Source: Candidatus Nomurabacteria bacterium (GTDB taxonomy: Bacteria; Patescibacteriota; Saccharimonadia; Saccharimonadales; Saccharimonadaceae). Taken from it: a stretch of DNA of 10,893 nt. Below the pieces are notes generated by a model that was not told the origin of the DNA, did not search any database, and was given only the letters and a program-made list of their open reading frames with translations. Of this stretch, positions 1 through 7,797 are shown piece after piece; within the stretch, counting starts at the first letter, position 1; each line of letters opens with the position of its first letter. Where the stretch lies: NCBI GenBank assembly GCA_031278275.1, contig JAITKW010000049.1, forward strand, positions 1 through 10,893, given 5' to 3'. The position numbers and the translations under genes were made by a program.

Positions 1-1
1 G

Positions 2-1337
<1,336 letters not shown>

Positions 1338-1339
<2 letters not shown>

Positions 1340-1410
1340 ACCCCGCCGACCGCACTCTTTGACCGCGCATTTCCATAAGTCAAGCCACCACTTAAGAAAC
1401 CCCGCCGACC
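1338..1410. repeat. 14-bp direct repeat pair in the convergent gap
   Basis: AAACCCCGCCGACC occurs at 1338-1351, starting inside the FISUMP stop codon, and again at 1397-1410, just before the opposing gene's stop codon. The gap between the two converging genes holds little else; I see no convincing terminator, only a weak 5-bp TAAGT/ACTTA hairpin. It could be a duplication footprint or a recombination boundary for a swapped 3' end. Confidence 0.75.
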
Positions 1411-2385
1411 CTAAAACTCCACCGGCGGTGCGGTGCTACTAATGCTGTTGGCTAACTCCGTTAAATGTACCGAAACGGCGTTGTATTTTTCCACCAAACC
1501 ATTATATTCATCAATTTTTTGGTTGATGGTCGTATATAAATTATTCAACTCGTTAGTTTTTTGCTCCAAAACCGCTCGCTCGCTCCGAAAAGCACTTTCC
1601 GAAACGAACGCTCCGGTGTTAGCCCGTTGATTAAAATCCGTAATTTCCGCGCTCAAAGTGTCCCAGCGTTCCTCATACTCAGTTTTGAGGTCAAAAACCG
1701 CTTGCTCTAAAACCCGCATTTGCTCGGATAATTCTTCAGATTCACGTTTCAATGCGTCAAACACCTCGCTATAACCATCATAAGTCGCAACGATACTCGC
1801 ACGATTTTTGAAATATTTGGCATAGTGGCGCTCCAACTCATCGGGCAAATCGCGCACCTCAGTGCCAATAATTGAATGTAGCTCATTATCCCGCTCGCTC
1901 ACATCATAATATTGTATTTTATCAGCCAGCTTTTCGTTCATACTATACACATGATTCAGCAACTCACCGAGCTTCGCCCGTTCACTTTGCCCCAGCCGAC
2001 TCCACACCGCATGCAAAAGTTCGTGTGCCAACGTCACCTCTTTTATCCCCGCCACTTGTTCATTATCAATCGCAAACACAAAAATCTTTTTGTCGTGATA
2101 ACAGCCCAACACATTCACATGTTCATCGCCACCATTAGTGCAATTGTCGTTAAACGTCTCACGCCCCGCTATCACCGGCGATGAAGCATACAAAACTCGT
2201 TGACCTTTTTCCGTCAAATCCAATTGATTGCCCAAAGTCACAATTTCAGCCGATGGCTCAAAGCGAGAACTGGCAATTCTATCAGAAAGGTCTTGATAAT
2301 CAATTTGTGTCGCCACAAAACTCGCCACCAAAAACATGGTGATTGTGACAACTACGGCAACTTTTCTTTTACGCCTATCAATCAT
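1411..2385 (-). CDS. Membrane-anchored HExxH putative metallopeptidase with coiled-coil tail
   Basis: A 324-aa protein of no family I can name. Residues 1-8 are basic (MIDRRKRK) and 9-27 form a transmembrane anchor, placing the rest outside the membrane. Cys82 and Cys95 could form a disulfide, consistent with that location. A zinc-protease motif HELLH lies at 121-125 within TLAHELLHAVW. A conserved-looking segment follows at 167-192 (ELHSIIGTEV, then DLPDELERHYAKYF); Glu168, His170 or Glu176 could be the third zinc ligand. Residues about 205-310 are charged and heptad-like, probably coiled coil. The ATG overlaps the clpC stop by 8 nt with no Shine-Dalgarno sequence, so translation probably depends on coupling to clpC and the gene shares the heat-shock promoter. 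A role in envelope protein quality control is inference; it could also be an inactive HExxH scaffold. Confidence 0.75.
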   Translation of the reverse strand: MIDRRKRKVAVVVTITMFLVASFVATQIDYQDLSDRIASSRFEPSAEIVTLGNQLDLTEKGQRVLYASSPVIAGRETFNDNCTNGGDEHVNVLGCYHDKKIFVFAIDNEQVAGIKEVTLAHELLHAVWSRLGQSERAKLGELLNHVYSMNEKLADKIQYYDVSERDNELHSIIGTEVRDLPDELERHYAKYFKNRASIVATYDGYSEVFDALKRESEELSEQMRVLEQAVFDLKTEYEERWDTLSAEITDFNQRANTGAFVSESAFRSERAVLEQKTNELNNLYTTINQKIDEYNGLVEKYNAVSVHLTELANSISSTAPPVEF

Positions 2386-4843
2386 TGACTAATAATAACT
2401 TATTTTTGGCAACTTTAACAGTGAAAACCGTGCCTTTTTTGACTTTACCGCTCAAAATCTCTTCCGCCAGCAAGGTTTCCAATTCGTCTTCCACCGTTCG
2501 GCGCAAGGGGCGCGCGCCATTTTTCGTGTCATAACCTTTGCGGATTAAATATCTTTTGGCGGAGGGATCGATTTTAATGCCAATTCCTTGCACGCTCAAG
2601 CGTTTTTGCAAATCTATAATGAAATTGTCCAAAATCTTTGCCACGCTTCTTGCCCCCAAAGAATTGAACACTACCACTGAATCAAACCGATTTAAGAGTT
2701 CTGGGCGCATAATTTTTTTCAAAGCTTTGGTTGAACTTTCCACGTTTTTCTCGTGTTCTTGTTGCAAATCTCGTTTTTCATGGCGAGCCTTAGCAGTAAA
2801 ACCCAATTCGGCTTCTTTCATCATTTCTTCCGCACCGAGATTGGAAGTTAAAATCACAATAGTGTTGTTAAACCTGACTTTTTCGCCTTTCGCATCCGTC
2901 AAAACGCCGTCTTCCAAAATCTGTAGCAACACATTAAACACGTCTTTGTGCGCTTTTTCAATCTCGTCAAACAACACCACCGCATATGGGTGTCGCCGCA
3001 CCATTTCCGTCAACTTTCCGCCATCGTCATACCCCACATACCCCGCCGGCGCACCCACTAATCGCGAAACATTGTGTTTTTCGCCAAACTCGCTCATGTC
3101 AATTTTCACCAAAGAATCTGCGCCACCAAACACCTCGCGCGCAATCACTCGCGCCAATTCCGTCTTGCCTACTCCCGTTGGGCCCATGAAGATAAACGAT
3201 CCAATGGGGCGCTTGGAATTGGAAATACCGCTGCGCCCACGCCTGATGGCTCTTGCGACTTTGGCGATGGCCTCATCTTGTCCCAAAACATATTTCCCCA
3301 AATGTTGCTCTAACTTACGCAAAATATCCGCCTCGTTGCCATGCACTTTCTCCACCGGAATGCCAGTTTTCAAAGAAATTGCCCGCGCGATATGCGCCAA
3401 AGACAATTTCGGTGTCATATCCGACAACCTTTTTTTGTCTTTTTTGATTTTCTCCACAGCTTTCTCTAATTTTGCCAAATCTGTCTTGTGCACCGCCGCT
3501 TTTTCGTAATCTTCTCGCTCCGCCGCCACTTCAATTTTCTTAATCAACAAATCAATTTGCACCAACATTTTTTTCAAAACATTGCCACCGTTTTTGTCGC
3601 TTTCCACGCGCGCAATGGCAGAAGCTTCGTCCAAAATATCAATCACTTTGTCCGGCATCGTCCGTTCTGCCAGATATCTTGAAGTCATGAAAATCGCGCT
3701 TTTAATAATTTCGTCCGGAATAATCACGTTGTGATGAGTTTCGTAATGTTTCTTAACCCCTTTCATAATTGAAAACACGGTATTTTCGTCCGGCTCGTCC
3801 ACCACCACCACTTGCAAACGCCGCGCCAACGCCTTGTCTTTTTCAATGTTTTTGCGATATTCATCAAAAGTAGTCGCGCCGATCAACTTGATTTGTCCAC
3901 GTGCCAAAGCTGGCTTCAACATGTTCGCCGCATCCATTGAACCCTCCGCTGACCCCGCACCCGCCAATAAATGCAATTCATCAATAAACAATAAAGTTTT
4001 CGGTGTGGATTCCACCTCTGATAACAAACCTTTCAGTCGCTCCTCAAACTCTCCCCGATATTTCGTACCCGCCACCATGCCCGCCAAATCAATTTGGTAA
4101 AGACTAAACCCGATCAAGCTTTCCGGCACGGCATTTTTGGCTATCCTGTCCGCCAAACCCTCCACAATCGCCGTTTTCCCCACGCCAGGTTCGCCAATCA
4201 GCACCGGATTGCTTTTGGTGCGCCGCGACAGCACCGTAATCATGCGTTCAATTTCTTTTTCACGTCCCACCACCGTATCCAGCCTGCCTTTAGTCGCCAG
4301 AACCGTCAAATCTGTCCCGTATCTTGATAAAAATCTCAAAGGCGTTTTTTGCCCCTTGCGTACGTTGCCGCCCGCCATTACTAGGTTTTGTTTTTCCAAA
4401 AACTCGCCCACATCTTCCGTTAATTTTTCAACGTCAGCACCCAAATCAATCAAAATATTCATCGCCTTGCTGTTATTTTGACTAAGCAGTGCCAATAAAA
4501 TGTGTTCCGAATCAACCCTGTCGCCGCCAAGTTCCTGTGCCATATTCCAACTCATGCGCAGGGTCAACACCACTGACTCCGAAAATGACATCATCGCCAC
4601 CTGTGACACTTTGACGGTCGCCGCTGGAGCGCCAATGCTGTGTTCCGCCTTCTCCAAAGTAATGTCTTGTTCCAACAACAATTTGGACGCAATGGAATTG
4701 TCGTGCGCCAAAATCCCCAGTAGTACATGCTCCGTCCCCATAAATCCGCCAGCATATTTTTTCGCAAAATAATCCGCCCGCTGAAGCACAAAGCGCGCAT
4801 CGTCTGTTAAATGGTTCATCATTTCTGCAAAATCTTCCATCAT
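2378..4843 (-). CDS. clpC: ClpC-type AAA+ unfoldase (Clp protease ATPase subunit)
   Basis: An 821-aa class I Clp/Hsp100 ATPase, normal in length for ClpC. The N-terminal double Clp-N repeat covers about 5-150. The first AAA+ domain has Walker A GEPGVGKT at 217-224, Walker B LLFIDE at 284-289 and arginine-finger candidates at 341-342. A short middle domain has a UVR-like stretch (about 442-461), typical of ClpC and not of the long ClpB coiled coil. The second AAA+ domain has Walker A GPTGVGKT at 554-561 and Walker B ending D626-E627. An LGF tripeptide at 680-682 matches the ClpP-docking loop, so it should feed unfolded proteins to ClpP, which is not in this window. Two adjacent ATGs (4843 and 4840) are possible starts. 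No Shine-Dalgarno sequence precedes them, because the -10 box ends 6 nt upstream. Expression is predicted to be heat-inducible through CIRCE. Confidence 0.96.
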   Translation of the reverse strand: MMEDFAEMMNHLTDDARFVLQRADYFAKKYAGGFMGTEHVLLGILAHDNSIASKLLLEQDITLEKAEHSIGAPAATVKVSQVAMMSFSESVVLTLRMSWNMAQELGGDRVDSEHILLALLSQNNSKAMNILIDLGADVEKLTEDVGEFLEKQNLVMAGGNVRKGQKTPLRFLSRYGTDLTVLATKGRLDTVVGREKEIERMITVLSRRTKSNPVLIGEPGVGKTAIVEGLADRIAKNAVPESLIGFSLYQIDLAGMVAGTKYRGEFEERLKGLLSEVESTPKTLLFIDELHLLAGAGSAEGSMDAANMLKPALARGQIKLIGATTFDEYRKNIEKDKALARRLQVVVVDEPDENTVFSIMKGVKKHYETHHNVIIPDEIIKSAIFMTSRYLAERTMPDKVIDILDEASAIARVESDKNGGNVLKKMLVQIDLLIKKIEVAAEREDYEKAAVHKTDLAKLEKAVEKIKKDKKRLSDMTPKLSLAHIARAISLKTGIPVEKVHGNEADILRKLEQHLGKYVLGQDEAIAKVARAIRRGRSGISNSKRPIGSFIFMGPTGVGKTELARVIAREVFGGADSLVKIDMSEFGEKHNVSRLVGAPAGYVGYDDGGKLTEMVRRHPYAVVLFDEIEKAHKDVFNVLLQILEDGVLTDAKGEKVRFNNTIVILTSNLGAEEMMKEAELGFTAKARHEKRDLQQEHEKNVESSTKALKKIMRPELLNRFDSVVVFNSLGARSVAKILDNFIIDLQKRLSVQGIGIKIDPSAKRYLIRKGYDTKNGARPLRRTVEDELETLLAEEILSGKVKKGTVFTVKVAKNKLLLVND

Positions 4844-4849
4844 GTTTCT

Positions 4850-4877
4850 ATTATACTACCCTTAGCACTCGTGTCAA
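4850..4877 (-). promoter_or_regulatory. clpC promoter, consensus and predicted leaderless
   Basis: On the minus strand, TTGACA (4877-4872) is followed by a 16-nt spacer and TATAAT (4855-4850), a full match to both sigma-70/SigA hexamers. A start 7 nt past the -10 box falls on 4843, the A of the first clpC ATG, so the transcript is predicted to lack a 5' leader. Confidence 0.88.
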
Positions 4878-4888
4878 GCGAGTGCTAA
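4862..4888 (-). promoter_or_regulatory. CIRCE operator (HrcA-binding inverted repeat)
   Basis: TTAGCACTC, nine bases, then GAGTGCTAA: an exact match to the CIRCE consensus, the operator of the heat-shock repressor HrcA in many bacteria. The nine-base spacer contains most of the clpC -35 hexamer, so bound HrcA should directly block RNA polymerase. The hrcA gene is not in the window. Confidence 0.96.
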
Positions 4889-4912
4889 AAAATCCGCCCC
4901 ATTGTGGGGCGG
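4887..4912 (-). terminator. Rho-independent terminator of the IreB-family gene
   Basis: Read on the minus strand, an 8-bp GC-rich stem (CCGCCCCA/TGGGGCGG, loop CAA, 4912-4894) begins immediately after the TGA stop of the upstream gene and is followed by A and six T residues (4893-4887). The end of the T tract is shared with one arm of the CIRCE element. It insulates clpC from upstream transcription. Confidence 0.9.
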
Positions 4913-5137
4913 TCACTCATTGTTCTCAAGGTAGTCCTTGACCATCATAGCTAGAGCCGCATGAGGATCAATTTTTACCAAGATACTTCCACGCATCTCT
5001 GGGGGCAGATACGTGGGGTCGCCTGTGATAAAAAAACCACAGACAGGGATTAGGGGATTTGGGTGCCCCTTTTTTTCTAATATGCTTACTAACTTCTTAA
5101 TTTCTGTCCGTAATCTTTCATCGGACAGAAACACCAT
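4913..5137 (-). CDS. ireB: IreB-family (UPF0297/DUF965) small regulatory protein
   Basis: A 74-aa protein matching the UPF0297/IreB pattern: a short helical N-terminus, LEKKGHPNP, then GFFITGDPTYLP, and a C-terminal helix ending in AMMVKDYLEN. Family members in Firmicutes have KGYNPINQIVGYLLSGDP followed by an acidic ELVKSYLE-like end. In Enterococcus, IreB is a small cytosolic phosphoprotein substrate of the PASTA kinase IreK and modulates cell-wall stress resistance; whether that holds here is unknown. I chose ATG at 5137 because AAGG (5147-5144) sits 6 nt upstream of it; an in-frame GTG at 5143 would add two residues. The gene has its own promoter and its own terminator, so it is a single-gene unit just upstream of clpC. 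The symbol is assigned at family level only. Confidence 0.72.
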   Translation of the reverse strand: MVFLSDERLRTEIKKLVSILEKKGHPNPLIPVCGFFITGDPTYLPPEMRGSILVKIDPHAALAMMVKDYLENNE

Positions 5138-5199
5138 GTCCACCCTTGCACCACATCCTTTCCTTTTATTTGCAAAGCCCCCCTAAGCTTCTGGGTATA

Positions 5200-5228
5200 A
5201 TTAAACGCTCTTTATGTCAGCTTGTCAA
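5200..5228 (-). promoter_or_regulatory. Promoter of the IreB-family gene
   Basis: On the minus strand, TTGACA (5228-5223), a 17-nt spacer and TTTAAT (5205-5200) lie just after the gpmA stop codon. The predicted start near 5193 gives a leader of about 55 nt. A TATAAT on the opposite strand at 5196-5201 has no gene in front of it and is probably incidental. Confidence 0.7.
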
Positions 5229-5235
5229 CCACAGT

Positions 5236-5871
5236 TTACGCTTTGGCGGTTTCGCCAATATCGGCATTTAGCTCCGTTTTAGTATCCATTCGCCCATCGT
5301 CAAGTACAGTATAAATTAACACGGTGCCAAGCAACATTTCGCGCTCTGCAATATTTTCATCAGAAATATTCTCCAAGTATTTAATTAACGCACGGTCGCT
5401 ATTGCCATGCGCCACCACCAAAATATTTTCCCCCGCGAGCAATCTCGGCAAAATGACTTCCCGATAATATGGCACCACACGCGCCACCACCATTTTCAAC
5501 GATTCGCCATCTTGAGGTTGATAATCGTACCCCCTACGGATTTTCTGAAACTCCTCTTCGCCAACTTTTTCTTTGACCTGCCACTTATCTTGACCGTTAT
5601 AAATACCATAATTGCGCTCTCTTAGTTCCGGCGCTGACACAACTGGCGCAGTAAGATGCAGTATCTCATTAAAACTATCCAAAGTCTCCGTTGTCCGAAT
5701 TAACGGAGAAACATAAATCCCAGAAAATTGAATGCCCTTAATCAATTCCGCCACTTTTTTGGCATCGTTTTTGCCTTTTTGGGTCAAATGCACGTCCGTC
5801 CAACCCGTCCACAAACCTTTCGCATTGTACTCCGATTCCCCATGTCGGGTCACCACTAATTGTCCACTCAT
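5236..5871 (-). CDS. gpmA: 2,3-bisphosphoglycerate-dependent phosphoglycerate mutase
   Basis: A 211-aa histidine-phosphatase-superfamily enzyme that interconverts 3- and 2-phosphoglycerate in glycolysis. The signature RHGES starts at Arg9, with the phosphorylated histidine at His10. GLWTGWTDVHLT (19-30) matches the GWxDxxL segment of dPGMs. Arg59 lies in a SPLIRTTET segment. LRERNYG (83-89) carries the catalytic acid Glu85. VVAHGNSDRALIKYLE holds the second histidine, His155, followed by the dPGM-like GNSxRAL. One departure: the IPTGIP-like segment of classical GpmA near the C-terminus reads EMLLGTVLIY here, so the C-terminal substrate lid is altered. A strong Shine-Dalgarno sequence GGAGG lies 4 nt before the ATG. 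It starts 39 nt after the pgi stop with no terminator between, so it is probably cotranscribed with pgi. A related phosphatase function is less likely. Confidence 0.88.
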   Translation of the reverse strand: MSGQLVVTRHGESEYNAKGLWTGWTDVHLTQKGKNDAKKVAELIKGIQFSGIYVSPLIRTTETLDSFNEILHLTAPVVSAPELRERNYGIYNGQDKWQVKEKVGEEEFQKIRRGYDYQPQDGESLKMVVARVVPYYREVILPRLLAGENILVVAHGNSDRALIKYLENISDENIAEREMLLGTVLIYTVLDDGRMDTKTELNADIGETAKA

Positions 5872-5910
5872 ATTTCCTCCATCTTTCCTAAACTCATTTT
5901 ATCACATGTT

Positions 5911-7143
5911 TTAAGTTTCTCTTAACAACTCAAACATATTATTTTTATAAGCCTCCACCCCAGGTTGATCAAAGGGGCTAACCCCGAACAATATTGCCGA
6001 AATGGCGCACGACAACTCAAAGAAATAAATCAAATAACCCAAATTGAATGGCGTGATTTCGGGGAGTACCACCTCAATTACCGGTACACTCCCATCGGCG
6101 TGCGCCTTTTTAGTGCCAATCAGCGCCATTTCGTTCACGAAACTCAAAGTTTTGCCCGCCAAGTAATTCAAGCCATCGCCATTGCCGTCATCAACCGGAA
6201 TGATAATTTCCGCCGCTGATTTTTCCACTTTCAACACCGTTTCAAAAATATCACGCTCGCCGTCCTGAATGAACTGCCCCAAAGAATGCAAATCTGTGGT
6301 AAACGACACTGATGCGGGAAAAATGCCTTGTTGATTCTTGCCCTCACTCTCGCCGAATAATTGTTTCCACCATTCTGCGAGATATTGCAAACTGGGTTCA
6401 AAGCTTGATAAAATCTCAATTTTTTTGCCTTTTTTGTATAACAAATGGCGTGCGGTGGCGTAATTTTTGGCATTTTCCAAACATTTTTTGTCAGTTGAAG
6501 CTTTTTTTGCGCCAGCCAACAGTTCTTTTATGTCAACACCTTTTGCAGCAATTGTCAAAAGTTGCGCCGCCGTCAAAACTGAAAATCGTCCGCCCACGTC
6601 ATCTGGTACCGCCAACATTTCCCAACCCTTTTCCACCGCCAAATCATGCAAACTGCCTTTTTTGGCATCTGTAATTGCAAAAATCCGGTTGCTCGCTTCA
6701 TCTTCGCCATATTTTTCAACCAAAGCTTTGCGAAAAATCCGAAACGCCAAAGCTGGCTCCAAAGTCCCGCCGGATTTTGAGATAACGCAAACCGCAAAAT
6801 CTTTATCTAAGGCTGCGTCCAAAGCCCGTTGCAGTTCTTTTGAGCTCAAAGAATTACCCGCAAACACCACTTCCACACCTTCACCAGAAATCGCCTCGGT
6901 CACCGCTTTTGCGCCAAGATAACTTCCGCCAATCCCGATTGAAATCAAAACTTGAGAATTGCTTTTAATTTTGTTCGCCAGCTTCGTAATGCGTGGCAAA
7001 ACGTTTTCATCTGGAACCAGCCACCCCGTCATATCCATTTTCGGCAACTTAATATAAGCATCGTCAGCTTTTGACCGCTTTGCTGCCAGCTCGTCCTTGC
7101 TTATAAAACTTTCCGCAAGTCCTAAATCCAATTTTACACTCAT
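5911..7143 (-). CDS. pgi: Glucose-6-phosphate isomerase
   Basis: A 410-aa phosphoglucose isomerase that interconverts glucose 6-phosphate and fructose 6-phosphate. It is somewhat shorter than the roughly 450-aa Bacillus-type enzymes. Visible family motifs are GIGGSYLG (70-77), the sugar-phosphate-binding ISKSGGT (121-127), VGGRFSVLT (183-191), FGESEGKNQ (263-271) with the catalytic glutamate, TTDLHSLGQFIQDG (282-295) with His286, and the C-terminal GVEAYKNN with Lys400. The start is the ATG at 7143, with AGGAGG 4 nt upstream. The frame can be extended to an ATG at 7254, but that extension is entirely the tRNA-Ser gene and is not protein. Transcription probably comes through the tRNA gene, and gpmA follows 39 nt downstream, giving a two-gene glycolytic unit. 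Confidence 0.95.
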   Translation of the reverse strand: MSVKLDLGLAESFISKDELAAKRSKADDAYIKLPKMDMTGWLVPDENVLPRITKLANKIKSNSQVLISIGIGGSYLGAKAVTEAISGEGVEVVFAGNSLSSKELQRALDAALDKDFAVCVISKSGGTLEPALAFRIFRKALVEKYGEDEASNRIFAITDAKKGSLHDLAVEKGWEMLAVPDDVGGRFSVLTAAQLLTIAAKGVDIKELLAGAKKASTDKKCLENAKNYATARHLLYKKGKKIEILSSFEPSLQYLAEWWKQLFGESEGKNQQGIFPASVSFTTDLHSLGQFIQDGERDIFETVLKVEKSAAEIIIPVDDGNGDGLNYLAGKTLSFVNEMALIGTKKAHADGSVPVIEVVLPEITPFNLGYLIYFFELSCAISAILFGVSPFDQPGVEAYKNNMFELLRET

Positions 7144-7157
7144 AAAACCTCCTTTTT

Positions 7158-7245
7158 TGGCGGAAGGGGCGAGATTCGAACTCGCGGTAGTTTTAGCTAC
7201 GCCGGTTTTCAAGACCGGTACCATCAACCACTCGGTCACCCTTCC
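7158..7245 (-). tRNA. tRNA-Ser, anticodon UGA
   Basis: An 88-nt type II tRNA with encoded CCA. The acceptor stem is GGAAGGG/CCCTTCC followed by discriminator G and CCA. The anticodon loop CTTGAAA in a CCGGT/ACCGG stem gives TGA. A long variable arm (GTAG/CTAC) and a T arm with GTTCGAATC are clear. The 3' end at 7158 lies 14 nt before the pgi ATG and only 4 nt before its Shine-Dalgarno sequence, with no terminator between, so the two are probably on one transcript. Confidence 0.97.
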
Positions 7246-7256
7246 GTACTTCATTC

Positions 7257-7285
7257 ATTTTACAACACATCATGCCAAAAACCAA
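7257..7285 (-). promoter_or_regulatory. Promoter of tRNA-Ser (and pgi-gpmA)
   Basis: On the minus strand, TTGGTT (7285-7280), a 17-nt spacer and TAAAAT (7262-7257) give a predicted start about 4 nt before the mature tRNA end. The -35 region abuts the outer arm of the MITE-like element. Confidence 0.68.
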
Positions 7286-7288
7286 TAT

Positions 7289-7494
7289 CATGCCCTTGTT
7301 TGTGAGTGCAGTCTTATTGCATAACTCCCCCATTCATGGGTACGGAACCGTGACAGCCGATCGTTATCGGTGTCAGTCGGCTCCTCGCTTTAATCTGTCG
7401 TCACAGATTAAAGAGCCCCATGAAGAGGGAATTACGCAATAAGACCCGAGAATAGTAGCCAGTACCCACAAACGAGGGAATTATGTAGCAAAAC
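7289..7494. mobile_element. MITE-like structured repeat, locus 1, with flanking outer arms
   Basis: The core at 7311-7445 (135 bp) begins GTCTTATTGC and ends GCAATAAGAC. Imperfect inverted repeats of about 30 nt (7311-7340 and 7416-7445) match at all but a few positions. Inside are two hairpins. The first pairs 7352-7361 with 7366-7374 (9 bp, one bulged G, loop CGTT). The second has an 11-bp perfect stem (7388-7398/7403-7413, loop CGTC) extended by GGCT/AGCC across a 5-nt bulge. Outside the core, a degenerate arm (about 7289-7310) pairs with a right-hand arm (7462-7494). No transposase is encoded and no clear target duplication is visible. It occupies most of the gap of about 300 bp between tRNA-Ser and rpmF. 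A structured RNA is the alternative reading. Confidence 0.82.
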
Positions 7495-7513
7495 CAACCA
7501 AAACACTAGGGCT

Positions 7514-7541
7514 TGCCAAAAAAATATTTTCATATATAATA
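7514..7541 (+). promoter_or_regulatory. Promoter of the rpmF-nusB-NUDIX-rnc operon
   Basis: TTGCCA (7514-7519), a 16-nt spacer and TATAAT (7536-7541) give a predicted start near 7549, leaving a short leader before the rpmF Shine-Dalgarno AGGAG at 7555-7559. The promoter starts about 20 nt right of the outer MITE arm. Confidence 0.82.
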
Positions 7542-7562
7542 GGTGTCAGATAAAGGAGAAAT

Positions 7563-7772
7563 ATGCCTGAACCAAAAAAGCAAAGTAGCCCGCGCAAAAC
7601 TGGACTGAGGAGAAGCCATTTGCGGCTTGACCTCGCCAAGCGAGTGAATAAGAAATCGCCGGTCAAAGTTTTTGAAACGGCAAAAAGAACGCCAAACCTG
7701 AAAGTTTGCGCCCCAACTTGCAGTTGCAAGAAATGCGAGGCGACAAATGGAAAGAGTAAGGCAAAAAAGTAA
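7563..7772 (+). CDS. rpmF: Large-subunit ribosomal protein bL32, divergent zinc-binding end
   Basis: A 69-aa very basic protein. Its N-terminus, PKKQSSPRKTGLRRSHLRL, fits the bL32 pattern PKxxxSxxxxxxRRSHxxL, and its length is in range. The C-terminal part has four cysteines at 49, 53, 55 and 58 (CxxxCxCxxC), much more compact than the usual two CxxC pairs of the bL32 zinc ribbon, and ends in a Lys-rich tail. AGGAG lies 4 nt before the ATG. It is first in an operon with nusB, a NUDIX gene and rnc, as expected for translation-machinery genes. The start of this gene is clear. The identification rests on the N-terminal motif and context rather than on the cysteine region. Confidence 0.78.
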   Translation: MPEPKKQSSPRKTGLRRSHLRLDLAKRVNKKSPVKVFETAKRTPNLKVCAPTCSCKKCEATNGKSKAKK

Positions 7773-7797
7773 TTTAATAATCAGAAAGAATCAAACA

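Noticed and set aside
2538..3509. Long plus-strand open frame opposite clpC
   Set aside because: It is antisense to a clear ClpC with all motifs, and its translation shows no recognisable domain; it is a shadow frame.
5196..5201. Plus-strand TATAAT in the gap before gpmA
   Set aside because: No properly spaced -35 and no plus-strand gene follows; the minus-strand promoter in the same place explains the gap.
7144..7254. N-terminal extension of Pgi from an ATG at 7254
   Set aside because: The 37 extra codons are the tRNA-Ser gene read through; the ATG at 7143 has a strong Shine-Dalgarno sequence.
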